Source: Vibrio splendidus 12E03
GTDB taxonomy: Bacteria > Pseudomonadota > Gammaproteobacteria > Enterobacterales > Vibrionaceae
Assembly: GCF_000272105.2 (NCBI RefSeq)
Contig: NZ_AJZD02000234.1
Location: 1 to 64,000 of the forward strand
Direction of reading: 5' to 3'
DNA: 64,000 bases
Shown: positions 27,412 through 35,508 of the stretch, piece after piece
How the letters are laid out: every line of letters starts with the position of its first letter
Numbering within the stretch: the stretch's first letter is position 1
Notes under the pieces: model-generated
Told to the model about the DNA's origin: nothing
Database searches by the model: none
Seen by the model: only the letters and a program-made list of their open reading frames with translations
Position numbers and translations under genes: made by a program

Positions 27412-28341
27412 GTGCTGAAATCTCATCGTTATAGCTGCTACGGTATTATCGCCATTTTATTATGGAGCTGTTTGATTGCTCTGTCTCGTAGTGTCTCAGA
27501 ACAGCTAGGTCCAATTGGTGGTGCAGCCAGTCTTTATACGGTAAGTGCACTGTTGTTGGTCTGTGTTATGGGTTTACCAAAGTTGTCACGCTTCTCTAAG
27601 TCTTACTTGCTGATTGGCGGCGCCTTGTTCGTTTGTTATGAGATTTTCCTGGCTCTGGCATTGGGAATGGCGAACAGCCGACATCAAGCCATAGAGATGG
27701 CAGTAATCAACTATCTATGGCCGGCACTGACGGTGTTGTTTGCGGTGCTGCTGAGTGACAAAAAGATTAACTGGTTGGTTTATCCAAGTATCTTTTTGGC
27801 ATTCTTCGGTGTGGCTTGGAGCATCAGTGGTGATCAAGGTCTATCTGTTGATCAAATTGCTGCCAACATTGCGACTAATCCTAAAACTTATTCTATGGCG
27901 TTTTTTGGTGCGATTATTTGGGCTGTTTACTGCAACTACACCCAGCGCGTTGCTAAAGGACAGAATGCGATTGTGCTTTTCTTTATCGCTACGGCGATCA
28001 CTCTGTGGATTAAATATGCGTTGAGTGATGAAACAGGCATGGTGATGACAACGAGTGCGGCGATTGACTTAGCGTTAGCTGGCGCTTGTATGGGCGCAGG
28101 CTATGCGCTTTGGAACACGGCGATTCTGGGGGGCAATATGGTGTTTCTTGCAACCATGTCTTACTTTACGCCAATCTTCGCAACCGTACTATCTTCGTTG
28201 ATTTTAGGCTTGTCGTTGACCATGACATTTTGGCAGGGCGTTTGTATGGTAACCGTTGGTTCACTCGCTTGCTGGTGGGTAACAAGAGAAAAGCCGACGG
28301 TAAAGGCGTCGGCTTCTAAAAAGGTTCAATCTCACTCTTAA
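27412..28341 (+). CDS. yddG: YddG-type aromatic amino acid exporter (DMT family)
   Basis: A 309-residue ten-helix DMT transporter with the features of YddG: an N-terminal YGIIAILLWSCLIALSRSVSE, the VINYLWPALTVLFAV segment and the AGYALWNTAILGGN motif late in the protein. YddG exports aromatic amino acids and analogues such as paraquat in enteric bacteria. The frame opens with a GTG at 27382 lacking a ribosome site. AAGGAAAAGG stands just before the GTG at 27412, so I prefer that start. A short basic tail ends the protein. The substrate is inferred from family. Confidence 0.85.
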   Translation: MLKSHRYSCYGIIAILLWSCLIALSRSVSEQLGPIGGAASLYTVSALLLVCVMGLPKLSRFSKSYLLIGGALFVCYEIFLALALGMANSRHQAIEMAVINYLWPALTVLFAVLLSDKKINWLVYPSIFLAFFGVAWSISGDQGLSVDQIAANIATNPKTYSMAFFGAIIWAVYCNYTQRVAKGQNAIVLFFIATAITLWIKYALSDETGMVMTTSAAIDLALAGACMGAGYALWNTAILGGNMVFLATMSYFTPIFATVLSSLILGLSLTMTFWQGVCMVTVGSLACWWVTREKPTVKASASKKVQSHS

Positions 28342-28391
28342 TTTGAGTTTATGTACTCAGGTGAGGTGTGTCCTCGTTTGCTATGGAAAAC

Positions 28392-29288
28392 TTAACTCGC
28401 AACATTGAGATTCAATTGAAGCTCATAAGGCATCTTAGATAGGCGTCGCTTAAGCTGTCGGCGCGTTCGTTCAATATCATCGACCGCAATGGCTTGTTGG
28501 TCGTTGGTATGAATATCAACGTTAATTCTTAGTTCTGGGCCAACCTTAGTCACACCCATCAGCTCCAAATCTTGATCCGCTTCTTTGTCTACCGCGACAA
28601 CGTTCTTATCTACCGCGTCACAAATATCTTTGGTTGCCGACATCATCAGCAGTTCACGCATTGCTTCTCGTAACATGTCGAATGGCACTTTAATGAAGTA
28701 GAAAGACATCAGTAACATCATCATTGGGTCGGCATATACTGCGTATGACGCAAGAGGCGAGAATGTCATTGCCCACGCTACGACGAAACCAGCCGTTACC
28801 GCGACACTCAATAGTGTATCCATCTGCCACTGTTTAGATTCCGCTTGAATCAAACCTGAAGAGATACGTTTGCTCTTGTTAGCGATGTACCACCAAGCGT
28901 AACCACAACCCAATACGTTGAAAATACCAAACAGAGTTGCGATAGAAGCATCGACCTCACGACCACCTGTCATCAAGGCACCAATCGCAGAGTAAAGTGA
29001 ATAACCAACCACAAGCAGAATCACAACGGCTTTGATGGCAATCACAATCGGCTCGATGATAGCTCGACCGAACGGGAACTCTCTATCTGAAGGGCGGTTA
29101 ATGTATTTTGAAGCAGCTAGTGACAATAAAGTTAACAGTAAGCTGATAAGAGAATAGACACCGTCAAATACTATGACCAGAGAGCCAACGAGAAGACCCA
29201 ACACCAATCCGCCAATTGCGAAGCCTGATGCTAAAAGGGCTGAGAACAATAGTACTCGATTTTCGTTTTGGCTTTTCCTGTCACACAT
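28392..29288 (-). CDS. Cation diffusion facilitator family transporter
   Basis: A 298-residue CDF metal/proton antiporter. Six helices occupy about residues 12-205, including FDGVYSLISLLLTL, whose Asp is the usual helix-II metal ligand, and a helix V with an AYVADP-type motif (VYADPMMMLLMS). The C-terminal cytoplasmic domain (about 210-298) carries the LRINVDIHTND segment. It exports a divalent metal (zinc, iron, cobalt or manganese). The helix-II partner positions are less standard than in zinc-specific FieF, so specificity is left open. It is divergent from the hypothetical gene that follows. Confidence 0.9.
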   Translation of the reverse strand: MCDRKSQNENRVLLFSALLASGFAIGGLVLGLLVGSLVIVFDGVYSLISLLLTLLSLAASKYINRPSDREFPFGRAIIEPIVIAIKAVVILLVVGYSLYSAIGALMTGGREVDASIATLFGIFNVLGCGYAWWYIANKSKRISSGLIQAESKQWQMDTLLSVAVTAGFVVAWAMTFSPLASYAVYADPMMMLLMSFYFIKVPFDMLREAMRELLMMSATKDICDAVDKNVVAVDKEADQDLELMGVTKVGPELRINVDIHTNDQQAIAVDDIERTRRQLKRRLSKMPYELQLNLNVAS

Positions 29289-29599
29289 AATATTTTCCAG
29301 ATGTTTTTGATAACTTCATTGTTCTAATATTGAGCTAACTTTACAAACTTTATCTGATGACGTTTATATGTCCTATTTAAGCAAAATGTATAAACACTTT
29401 AAATTCAATGGCTTAGGTTGAATTTAAGGTGTCAATAAAGTTGACGTTGAGTGTTTTTTGGGATGTTATGCAACTGAAATAGGATCGTTTATGATTAATA
29501 AAACACATTAGTCGCTAAGGTTTTATTGGTCTTCTAGATTGAACTGCGACTGCGACTGCGACTGCGACTGCGACTGCGATGGACAAGGAGTGAATCAAT
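29289..29599. other. Divergent promoter region with a hexanucleotide repeat
   Basis: About 310 AT-rich bases between the CDF transporter and a hypothetical gene. It contains long A/T stretches compatible with promoters in both directions. The only clear structure is the CTGCGA repeat near its right end, listed separately. Confidence 0.6.
29544..29579 (+). repeat. Six tandem CTGCGA units upstream of a start codon
   Basis: Six exact copies of the hexamer CTGCGA, ending 20 bases before the ATG at 29600 and immediately followed by the AAGGAG ribosome site. Such perfect short repeats are prone to slippage and could change promoter or leader spacing. Confidence 0.95.
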
Positions 29600-29950
29600 A
29601 TGAAGTTTGACGATATCAGTGATAACGATTTGTGGGCGATTGCTAACCCGATCATGGATAATCTGATGGATGGTTCAACCAAGGTTGATCATGAGCAGCA
29701 CTGTCGAGACTTTACTCAAAGAATGAAAGACATTGTTACGCCGGAATATTTAGAAAAGGTGTGCCACCATTATCAGCACAGTAATGGCTTTTTTGCTGAG
29801 CGTGAGCCTGTGGCGCTATTTAGACGTTCAGACTCCATCGCTTTTGTGTGGAAACAAGCTTACACCATTGCCAAAGGTGAGTTTGTCGCTGAAATGGTAT
29901 TGGTTGAAGAAGACGGACGCTACTTAGTGGATCACGTGATGGTTTTTTAG
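29600..29950 (+). CDS. Hypothetical protein, 116 residues
   Basis: An acidic, soluble protein without signal peptide or membrane span, from no family I recognise. The first 50 residues look helical (DNDLWAIANPIMDNLMDGS). The C-terminal half alternates as short strands (PVALFRRSDSIAFVW, EFVAEMVLVEEDGRYLVDHVMVF), which is compatible with a small alpha+beta or NTF2-like fold. AAGGAG lies upstream of the ATG. The CTGCGA repeat sits just before that site. A LysR gene converges from the right. Confidence 0.75.
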   Translation: MKFDDISDNDLWAIANPIMDNLMDGSTKVDHEQHCRDFTQRMKDIVTPEYLEKVCHHYQHSNGFFAEREPVALFRRSDSIAFVWKQAYTIAKGEFVAEMVLVEEDGRYLVDHVMVF

Positions 29951-30007
29951 GAGCAGTGCTGTTTGTGATTTTGCCCTTTGCTATAGACGATAAGCTATAA
30001 GCGCGAG

Positions 30008-30886
30008 CTAGAAATCAAACAAGTAGTCACTAAGCTGGTCGGCTAACCAATTCATTCCCGGGTGCTCCGCCATGCCAGCTGCGGTAAACATACAGTAGTC
30101 TTCTTGAGTCAGGCCGTAGGTGTGTTTGATCACCGCTAATTCTTGTTCACGTAGCAAGTGACGAATCAGTGGCTCTGGCATTACGCCCCACGCCTCTTCA
30201 CGTAAAATCGTATCCAACATAAAGTCAAAGCTAGAGAAACCAATGTAGCGACGCGAAAAGGGCTCAAGCTCTGGATTATCCTTTTCATTAAGATAAACCA
30301 TGGTCGCTTGCATCGAATTTCTCAGTACCTCATCAGACACTCGTCGCATCGCACTCAAATCATGGCCTTTCTTACATACAGACATCATTCGAATCTTACC
30401 AAGCGGGTTGTAGATAATTCTTGGGTCATCGACACGTTCGTAATCGACGCCAAATGCGAAGTCGACTTGCTGAGTTTCAACTAGGTTTGCTAAATCACCG
30501 CTCGACGCGAGAACGAAGTTGAATGAGGTAGAAGGGTACTTGTTATTTAAGGCATGAGATAAGTCCTGCCACATTTCATCGGGTAGGGAATCATCTCGCG
30601 CTATCCAAATCTCTGCGTTAAATTCGCCTGAAACATGCAAGCAGGTCTGTTTAATACGCGCTGCTGTCACCAACAAGCCTTCGCAATCTTTGTAAATCGC
30701 TTTACCCGCTTCAGAAAGTTCAACGTGGTTTCCGCTGCGTACGAACAGCTCGACATCTAACTCTTTTTCCAAGGCTTTAATCGACATGCTGAGTTTGGTT
30801 CGGTTGCATTCTAGCTGGCGTGCAGCTTCAGACACTGATCCTAAATCAGCAACGGAACAAAAGGCTTGGACTTGAGAAAGGTTCAT
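30008..30886 (-). CDS. LysR family transcriptional regulator
   Basis: A 292-residue regulator with an N-terminal helix-turn-helix (GSVSEAARQLECNRTKLSMSIKALE, about 16-40). The usual recognition pattern is altered (NRTKLS in place of SQPAVS). The effector domain ends in a short CMFTAAGMAEHPGMNWLADQL region. The gene for a SAM methyltransferase begins about 160 bases away in the divergent direction and is the obvious candidate target. The effector is unknown. Confidence 0.88.
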   Translation of the reverse strand: MNLSQVQAFCSVADLGSVSEAARQLECNRTKLSMSIKALEKELDVELFVRSGNHVELSEAGKAIYKDCEGLLVTAARIKQTCLHVSGEFNAEIWIARDDSLPDEMWQDLSHALNNKYPSTSFNFVLASSGDLANLVETQQVDFAFGVDYERVDDPRIIYNPLGKIRMMSVCKKGHDLSAMRRVSDEVLRNSMQATMVYLNEKDNPELEPFSRRYIGFSSFDFMLDTILREEAWGVMPEPLIRHLLREQELAVIKHTYGLTQEDYCMFTAAGMAEHPGMNWLADQLSDYLFDF

Positions 30887-31048
30887 TTCATTTCCATATT
30901 AAGCGGGGGGCTGGTGCATATTATCTGAATATTGTGCTGACTATCTTAGAAATAGTCCATCTTTGCATGATAACTCTATGACGAATTGACTAATTTGGTT
31001 TACTCTGGGGGGGTTCCGAACCTACAAGAAGTAAAGATGGAGGCCATG

Positions 31049-31648
31049 ATGGCGAAACAATGGGACGAGTACGCCGTTGATTGGGATAAAGATCCCGCGA
31101 CCGCAGTATTCGCACAGTCCGTATTTGACCAGTTAACACAGCTCGTTGACTTAAACGGAACCCGTGTCCTTGATTTTGGTTGTGGTACAGGACTACTCAG
31201 CCAGAAAATATCTCCTTTAGCAAAAGAGATCATCGCACTCGACATCTCCGAAGGGATGATTGAAGAGTTAGATAAGAAAGAGCTACCTAACGTTGAACCG
31301 GTTGTTGATATTTTATCGCGCGGACTAGCAGCGCAGCATCCAGCATTCAGAAATCAGTTTGACCTAGTGGTCGCTTCTTCGGTGTGTGGTTTTATCCCGA
31401 ACCTACAAGACACAGTCAGTCTGATTTATACGTTGCTTGAAAATGATGGCACGTTTGTCCACTGGGATTGGTACCTAGAAAACGGCAGTGAAGATTATGG
31501 CGTAAGCCAGCAGCGCTCGGAGAATGTACTGAGTGCGGCAGGTTTCTCTGTTGTTGAAGTGTCGACACCGTTCTCTGTTGATACACCACAAGGTGAGTTA
31601 AAGGTATTAATGGGTGTTGGACGTAAACAAGCGCTTCCTGATCTGTAA
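31049..31648 (+). CDS. Class I SAM-dependent methyltransferase
   Basis: A soluble methyltransferase of about 199 residues. Motif I is VLDFGCGTGLLSQKI, motif II is ALDISEGMIEEL, and the post-motif VASSVCGFIPNLQDTV matches the UbiE/type 11 family. It should transfer a methyl group from SAM to an unidentified small molecule. The frame opens at a TTG (30986). GGAGG at 31039-31043 is best spaced for the ATG at 31049, giving MAKQWDEYA, but 31037 or 31046 are possible. It is divergent from a LysR gene. Confidence 0.88.
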   Translation: MAKQWDEYAVDWDKDPATAVFAQSVFDQLTQLVDLNGTRVLDFGCGTGLLSQKISPLAKEIIALDISEGMIEELDKKELPNVEPVVDILSRGLAAQHPAFRNQFDLVVASSVCGFIPNLQDTVSLIYTLLENDGTFVHWDWYLENGSEDYGVSQQRSENVLSAAGFSVVEVSTPFSVDTPQGELKVLMGVGRKQALPDL

Positions 31649-31696
31649 TCGTGTGTATGCCTTGAGCTAGCATTCAGAATGCTCATTTAAACTACG

Positions 31697-31741
31697 AAAC
31701 CCACATCAACGGCCTTAAAGCCAGTTATGTGGGTTTTTCTA
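31697..31741 (+). terminator. Terminator after the methyltransferase
   Basis: Stem AAACCCACAT/ATGTGGGTTT encloses a smaller GGC/GCC hairpin and is followed by a T run. Confidence 0.8.
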
Positions 31742-31906
31742 TTTTTACGGCTTCGTGTTTTAAACGGACTATACCTAATGTCTTCATGACGGCTAATTTC
31801 AATTATCCAATTTCCATTTTGGAAAAACAGCATTGCATACATTTCATTAGTGGAAATATGATGGTGAGATATAAAATAAGCCCATAACAATTTTAAGGGT
31901 TTAATA

Positions 31907-33472
31907 ATGAGCCACCAATCTGCGTCATCTACTTCTTCACCACTTTCAGAGCAACAACAACGCTTTAGCAATATCATTTCAGATGCCCACCTGTCTCCAA
32001 AGCAGAAGTCGAGCTATCTTGCCTTAGAAGCTGAAGCAAGCTTGCCGTATATGGCGGTAAGCAACGAAGTAGTGCAAGCCCTACAACAAGGTGTGCTATG
32101 TGACATGTTTGAAGGGCATGCACCATTTAAGCCGCGCTATGTACTTCCAGACTATTCTAAATACTTACATCAAGGCTCAAAGTATTTAGAGCTTAGCGCG
32201 GCAACTAATTTCGATGAAGCATTGAACATGCTTACCATCCTTTACCACCATGTTCCGTCTGTGACATCAATCCCGGTATACCTAGGTCAGTTGGATGATG
32301 TACTGATGCCATTTGTTGGCGGCTTGACGGATGAGCAGGTATATCAAAAGCTTAAGCTGTTCTGGATTATGCTGGACCGCACATTGCCAGATGCCTTTAT
32401 GCATGTGAATATCGGCCCGACCGATAACATTGTGTGTCGTACGATTTTGCGCGTAGATGCTGAACTGAAGCAGATCGCACCAAACCTAACCTTTATGTAT
32501 GACCCTGCTGTGACACCTGATGATCTACTTCGTCATGCGGCAAGCAATATCTGCGAGTGCAGTAAACCACATATCGCAAACTATCCAGCGCATGCCGAGG
32601 CTTACGGCGACAAGCGTTTTGGTATTGTGAGCTGCTATAACTCTTTGCCTTTAGCGGGTGGTTCAAACACGCTAGTACGTATGAACCTGAAGCAAGTGGC
32701 GTTGAAGTCTGAGGACAGTGCTGATTTCTTACAACAAGTATTGCCGAACTACAGTGGCATCATGGTTGAATTGATGAACGCTCGTAGCCGCTTCTTGCAT
32801 GAAGAGTCTAACTTTTTTGACGGCTTCCTGACCAAAGAAGGCCTTATCGAAGAAGACCGCTTTGCGCCAATGTTTGGTATTTATGGCATGGCGGAAGCCG
32901 TCAACATCTTGATGGAAAAAGAAGATAAATCAGGGCGCTATGGTCACGATGAACAAGCTAATCAACTCGGTCACCGTATCTCTGAAAAGCTGGCTGAGAT
33001 CGTCGAAAGCTCTGAAGTGAAATATGGGCTGGAAGGTAAGGCTCTGCTGCATGCTCAAGGCGGTATTAGCCTAGATGAAGATGTGACTCCGGGTGTCCGT
33101 ATTCCTTATGGCACCGAACCAGATCCAGTCTCTTACGTTCGTGCTACCGCGGGTCACCATAAGTTCTACATGTCGGGCATCAGTGACATTCTGACCATCG
33201 ACGAAACAGTGAAATCTAACCCTGAAGCGATGTTCAATTTGTGTAAAGGTGCGATTCAAGCGGGTTACCGTGAGTTTACGGCTAACGTGGCATCAAACGA
33301 TTTGGTTCGCGTGACGGGTTACATGATTAAGCTGTCTGACATTGCCAAATATGACGAGCAAGGCTCACGCACCAATACCACCTTCTTAGGTGCTGAAGCT
33401 GCGAAGAACACGGGCATATTAGAGCGTAAACCACGCGTGGCGAGCTTAGAGATGTCGCCGACATACGAATAG
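31907..33472 (+). CDS. yjjI: YjjI-family glycyl radical enzyme
   Basis: A 521-residue glycyl radical enzyme of the YjjI family, close to the E. coli length (516). The radical-bearing glycine is G471 in RVTGYM, about 50 residues from the C-terminus. The probable thiyl cysteine is C243 in SCYNSLPLAGG. YjjI proteins are shorter than PFL or PflD enzymes, and their reaction is not established. AAGGG stands upstream of the ATG. The activase gene yjjW follows 56 bases later, forming a two-gene unit that must work without oxygen. Confidence 0.93.
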   Translation: MSHQSASSTSSPLSEQQQRFSNIISDAHLSPKQKSSYLALEAEASLPYMAVSNEVVQALQQGVLCDMFEGHAPFKPRYVLPDYSKYLHQGSKYLELSAATNFDEALNMLTILYHHVPSVTSIPVYLGQLDDVLMPFVGGLTDEQVYQKLKLFWIMLDRTLPDAFMHVNIGPTDNIVCRTILRVDAELKQIAPNLTFMYDPAVTPDDLLRHAASNICECSKPHIANYPAHAEAYGDKRFGIVSCYNSLPLAGGSNTLVRMNLKQVALKSEDSADFLQQVLPNYSGIMVELMNARSRFLHEESNFFDGFLTKEGLIEEDRFAPMFGIYGMAEAVNILMEKEDKSGRYGHDEQANQLGHRISEKLAEIVESSEVKYGLEGKALLHAQGGISLDEDVTPGVRIPYGTEPDPVSYVRATAGHHKFYMSGISDILTIDETVKSNPEAMFNLCKGAIQAGYREFTANVASNDLVRVTGYMIKLSDIAKYDEQGSRTNTTFLGAEAAKNTGILERKPRVASLEMSPTYE

Positions 33473-33528
33473 CTTTAACGTGCGTGTGTTATGTGTGTGT
33501 TGCGTTTCGACTACGAACAATGTGAATT

Positions 33529-34443
33529 ATGAAAATTTCTGATCTAACAACTCAAATGGCTAGGGTTAAAAATAATAAGACAGAAAAACAAGCGAAGGTC
33601 AGCCGTGTGCTGACCTTTTCTTGTGTTGATGGACCGGGGAATCGGCTTGTGCTGTTTCTACAGGGGTGCAATTTCGACTGTATAACCTGTCATAACCCTC
33701 ATACCATCAATCACTGTAACCATTGTGGAGATTGTGTGAGTGGCTGTCCAAGCCGTGCTTTAAGCATGGTTGATGGCAAAGTGAAGTGGGACCCAGCAGC
33801 TTGCACCAACTGCGATAAGTGTATTGATGTCTGCGACCATAAGTCGAGCCCGAAAATTACCACAATGACGGTCTCAGAGGTTCTGGAGCTTGTCAGGCAT
33901 AATCAGTTTTTCTTGAGTGGCATTACCGTTTCTGGCGGTGAAGCGACCATGCAGTTGCCGTTTATCATAGAGCTATTTCAAGCGATTAAAAGTGATCCTC
34001 AGCTAGCGCACCTTACGTGTTTTATTGATAGTAATGGTTCGCTGTCACTTCAAGGGTGGGACAAGGTGTTGCCTTATCTTGATGGCGCGATGATTGACCT
34101 AAAATCATGGCAATCGGAAACACATCAATGGTTAGTGGGCAGAGGCAACCATAGGGTGTTTGAAACCATTAACTACTTAGCAGATAAAGGAAAACTGCAC
34201 GAAGCTAGGTTGCTGCATATTCCAAATAGAAGCGACCTTGAGGACGAAATTGAACAGGTGGGGCGTTACTTGAAGACTCTACCAAGTGATGTTCGAATTC
34301 GACTGAATGCGTTTCAACATCATGGTGTCATTGGCGAAGCGTTAGATTGGCCGAAATGCAACGAACAACAGATGCAGAGCTTTCACGATAAGCTATACAC
34401 CATAGTTCAAAGACCGATGCAAACCCCTGAGGTTTATACCTAG
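33529..34443 (+). CDS. yjjW: YjjW-family glycyl radical enzyme activase
   Basis: Radical-SAM activase of 304 residues for YjjI. The cluster-binding motif is C47-X3-C51-X2-C54 (CNFDCITC). A ferredoxin-type insert with two 4Fe-4S motifs follows: C63/C66/C69/C73 and C92/C95/C98/C102. TVSGGEATMQ is the glycine-rich SAM-binding segment. It generates the 5'-deoxyadenosyl radical that abstracts hydrogen from YjjI G471. The ribosome site is weak, and the next ATG (codon 10) is an alternative start. A 17-bp repeat array follows. Confidence 0.95.
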   Translation: MKISDLTTQMARVKNNKTEKQAKVSRVLTFSCVDGPGNRLVLFLQGCNFDCITCHNPHTINHCNHCGDCVSGCPSRALSMVDGKVKWDPAACTNCDKCIDVCDHKSSPKITTMTVSEVLELVRHNQFFLSGITVSGGEATMQLPFIIELFQAIKSDPQLAHLTCFIDSNGSLSLQGWDKVLPYLDGAMIDLKSWQSETHQWLVGRGNHRVFETINYLADKGKLHEARLLHIPNRSDLEDEIEQVGRYLKTLPSDVRIRLNAFQHHGVIGEALDWPKCNEQQMQSFHDKLYTIVQRPMQTPEVYT

Positions 34444-34474
34444 TCTTTAGATTTCTTAGGCGGTCAATCAGGCT

Positions 34475-34534
34475 TCTAAGAACGTTAACTTTCTAAAGAT
34501 ATTAAGTCTCTAAAAATATTAAGCTTCTAAAAAC
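34475..34534. repeat. 17-bp tandem repeat overlapping the 3' end of a LysR gene
   Basis: Copies resembling TCTAAARATATTAAGYY begin at 34475, 34492, 34509 and 34526 (the last partial), spaced exactly 17 bases. The third and fourth units cover the stop codon and last codons of the minus-strand LysR gene. Confidence 0.8.
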
Positions 34535-35430
34535 AGGTCACACAACCATTTGATCGCTTGATCATTCATGTTGGGTTTATTCCACACCAAGCTATACGCC
34601 ACCTTACCGTAATCAAAAGGCAAGGGCTTGCTCACTAAGCCCTGAGCTTGTTTAGCATGCTCAGCCCACTGTTTAGAGCAAGTGAACAGGAAAGGTGTGT
34701 GGTGACACAACACAGCCGCAGCGCCGAAGTCCGCGACCGATATTGCCATCTCTCTTGGCTGGTGGCATTGAACCAAGTTTTGTTCAAAGTAGGGCTGAGA
34801 CAGTTCGTTATCTAAAATCCCAATGTGCTTGTAATCTAAGTAGCCTTCCACCGTCAGTTCTTGCTGAGCAAGAGGGTGATGTGCGCCCATCAAACAAACC
34901 ATCTCGTCAGGAAGAATTGTTTCCCAAACCAGCTCTTTGTTATCGGTCGGCGGCTGAGATATATCATGGGGCAACAAGATCAAATTGACCTTGCCACTGA
35001 GCAAAGCATCGAAGCCGAGCTGTTGTTTCGAATAGATGTTGAGCTTCGCGTTTGGTGCGAGTTCAGTGGTAATTTTGCTGAGCTTTGACGCGAATACTTC
35101 AAAGGTACTTTCGCGCATCGAAAGTGAAAAGCTGCCTTGGTATTCTTGAGGGGTAAAACTCTTCTGATGAAGCAGTCCGTTCATGCTTGAAAGAATCGCG
35201 TGAACAGTAGGAGCTACCTGCAAGGCAAATGGCGTCGGGATCAGCTTGGTGCCGTCCCGATAGAAAAGCTCGTCGTTAAGTATGTCACGCAGCTGAGATA
35301 ATGTCTTACTCACACTCGAAGGGCTGACAAAGAGTTGCTCTGAGGTTTGAGTAACGCTGTGGGTGTTCAGCATAATATGAAGCGCAGTGAGGTGCTTAAG
35401 GCTCACTCTAGATAAGTGTAAGTAATCCAT
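34519..35430 (-). CDS. LysR family transcriptional regulator
   Basis: A 303-residue regulator. The helix-turn-helix (HSVTQTSEQLFVSPSSVSKTLSQLR) is at about 24-48, followed by the NDELFYRDGTKLIPTPFA linker typical of the NodD/LeuO-like subgroup, then the effector domain. It converges with yjjW and lies downstream of hmgA on the same strand, with its start about 80 bases from the hmgA stop. Its target is unclear. The stop lies within a 17-bp repeat. Confidence 0.88.
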   Translation of the reverse strand: MDYLHLSRVSLKHLTALHIMLNTHSVTQTSEQLFVSPSSVSKTLSQLRDILNDELFYRDGTKLIPTPFALQVAPTVHAILSSMNGLLHQKSFTPQEYQGSFSLSMRESTFEVFASKLSKITTELAPNAKLNIYSKQQLGFDALLSGKVNLILLPHDISQPPTDNKELVWETILPDEMVCLMGAHHPLAQQELTVEGYLDYKHIGILDNELSQPYFEQNLVQCHQPREMAISVADFGAAAVLCHHTPFLFTCSKQWAEHAKQAQGLVSKPLPFDYGKVAYSLVWNKPNMNDQAIKWLCDLFLEA

Positions 35431-35508
35431 TTATGACTCACGCATTCAGAGTGGCTTGTGCTCTTGTGCAATCCACAAAATCTCACAAGCCAAATTGGAT
35501 AAAGGTTA

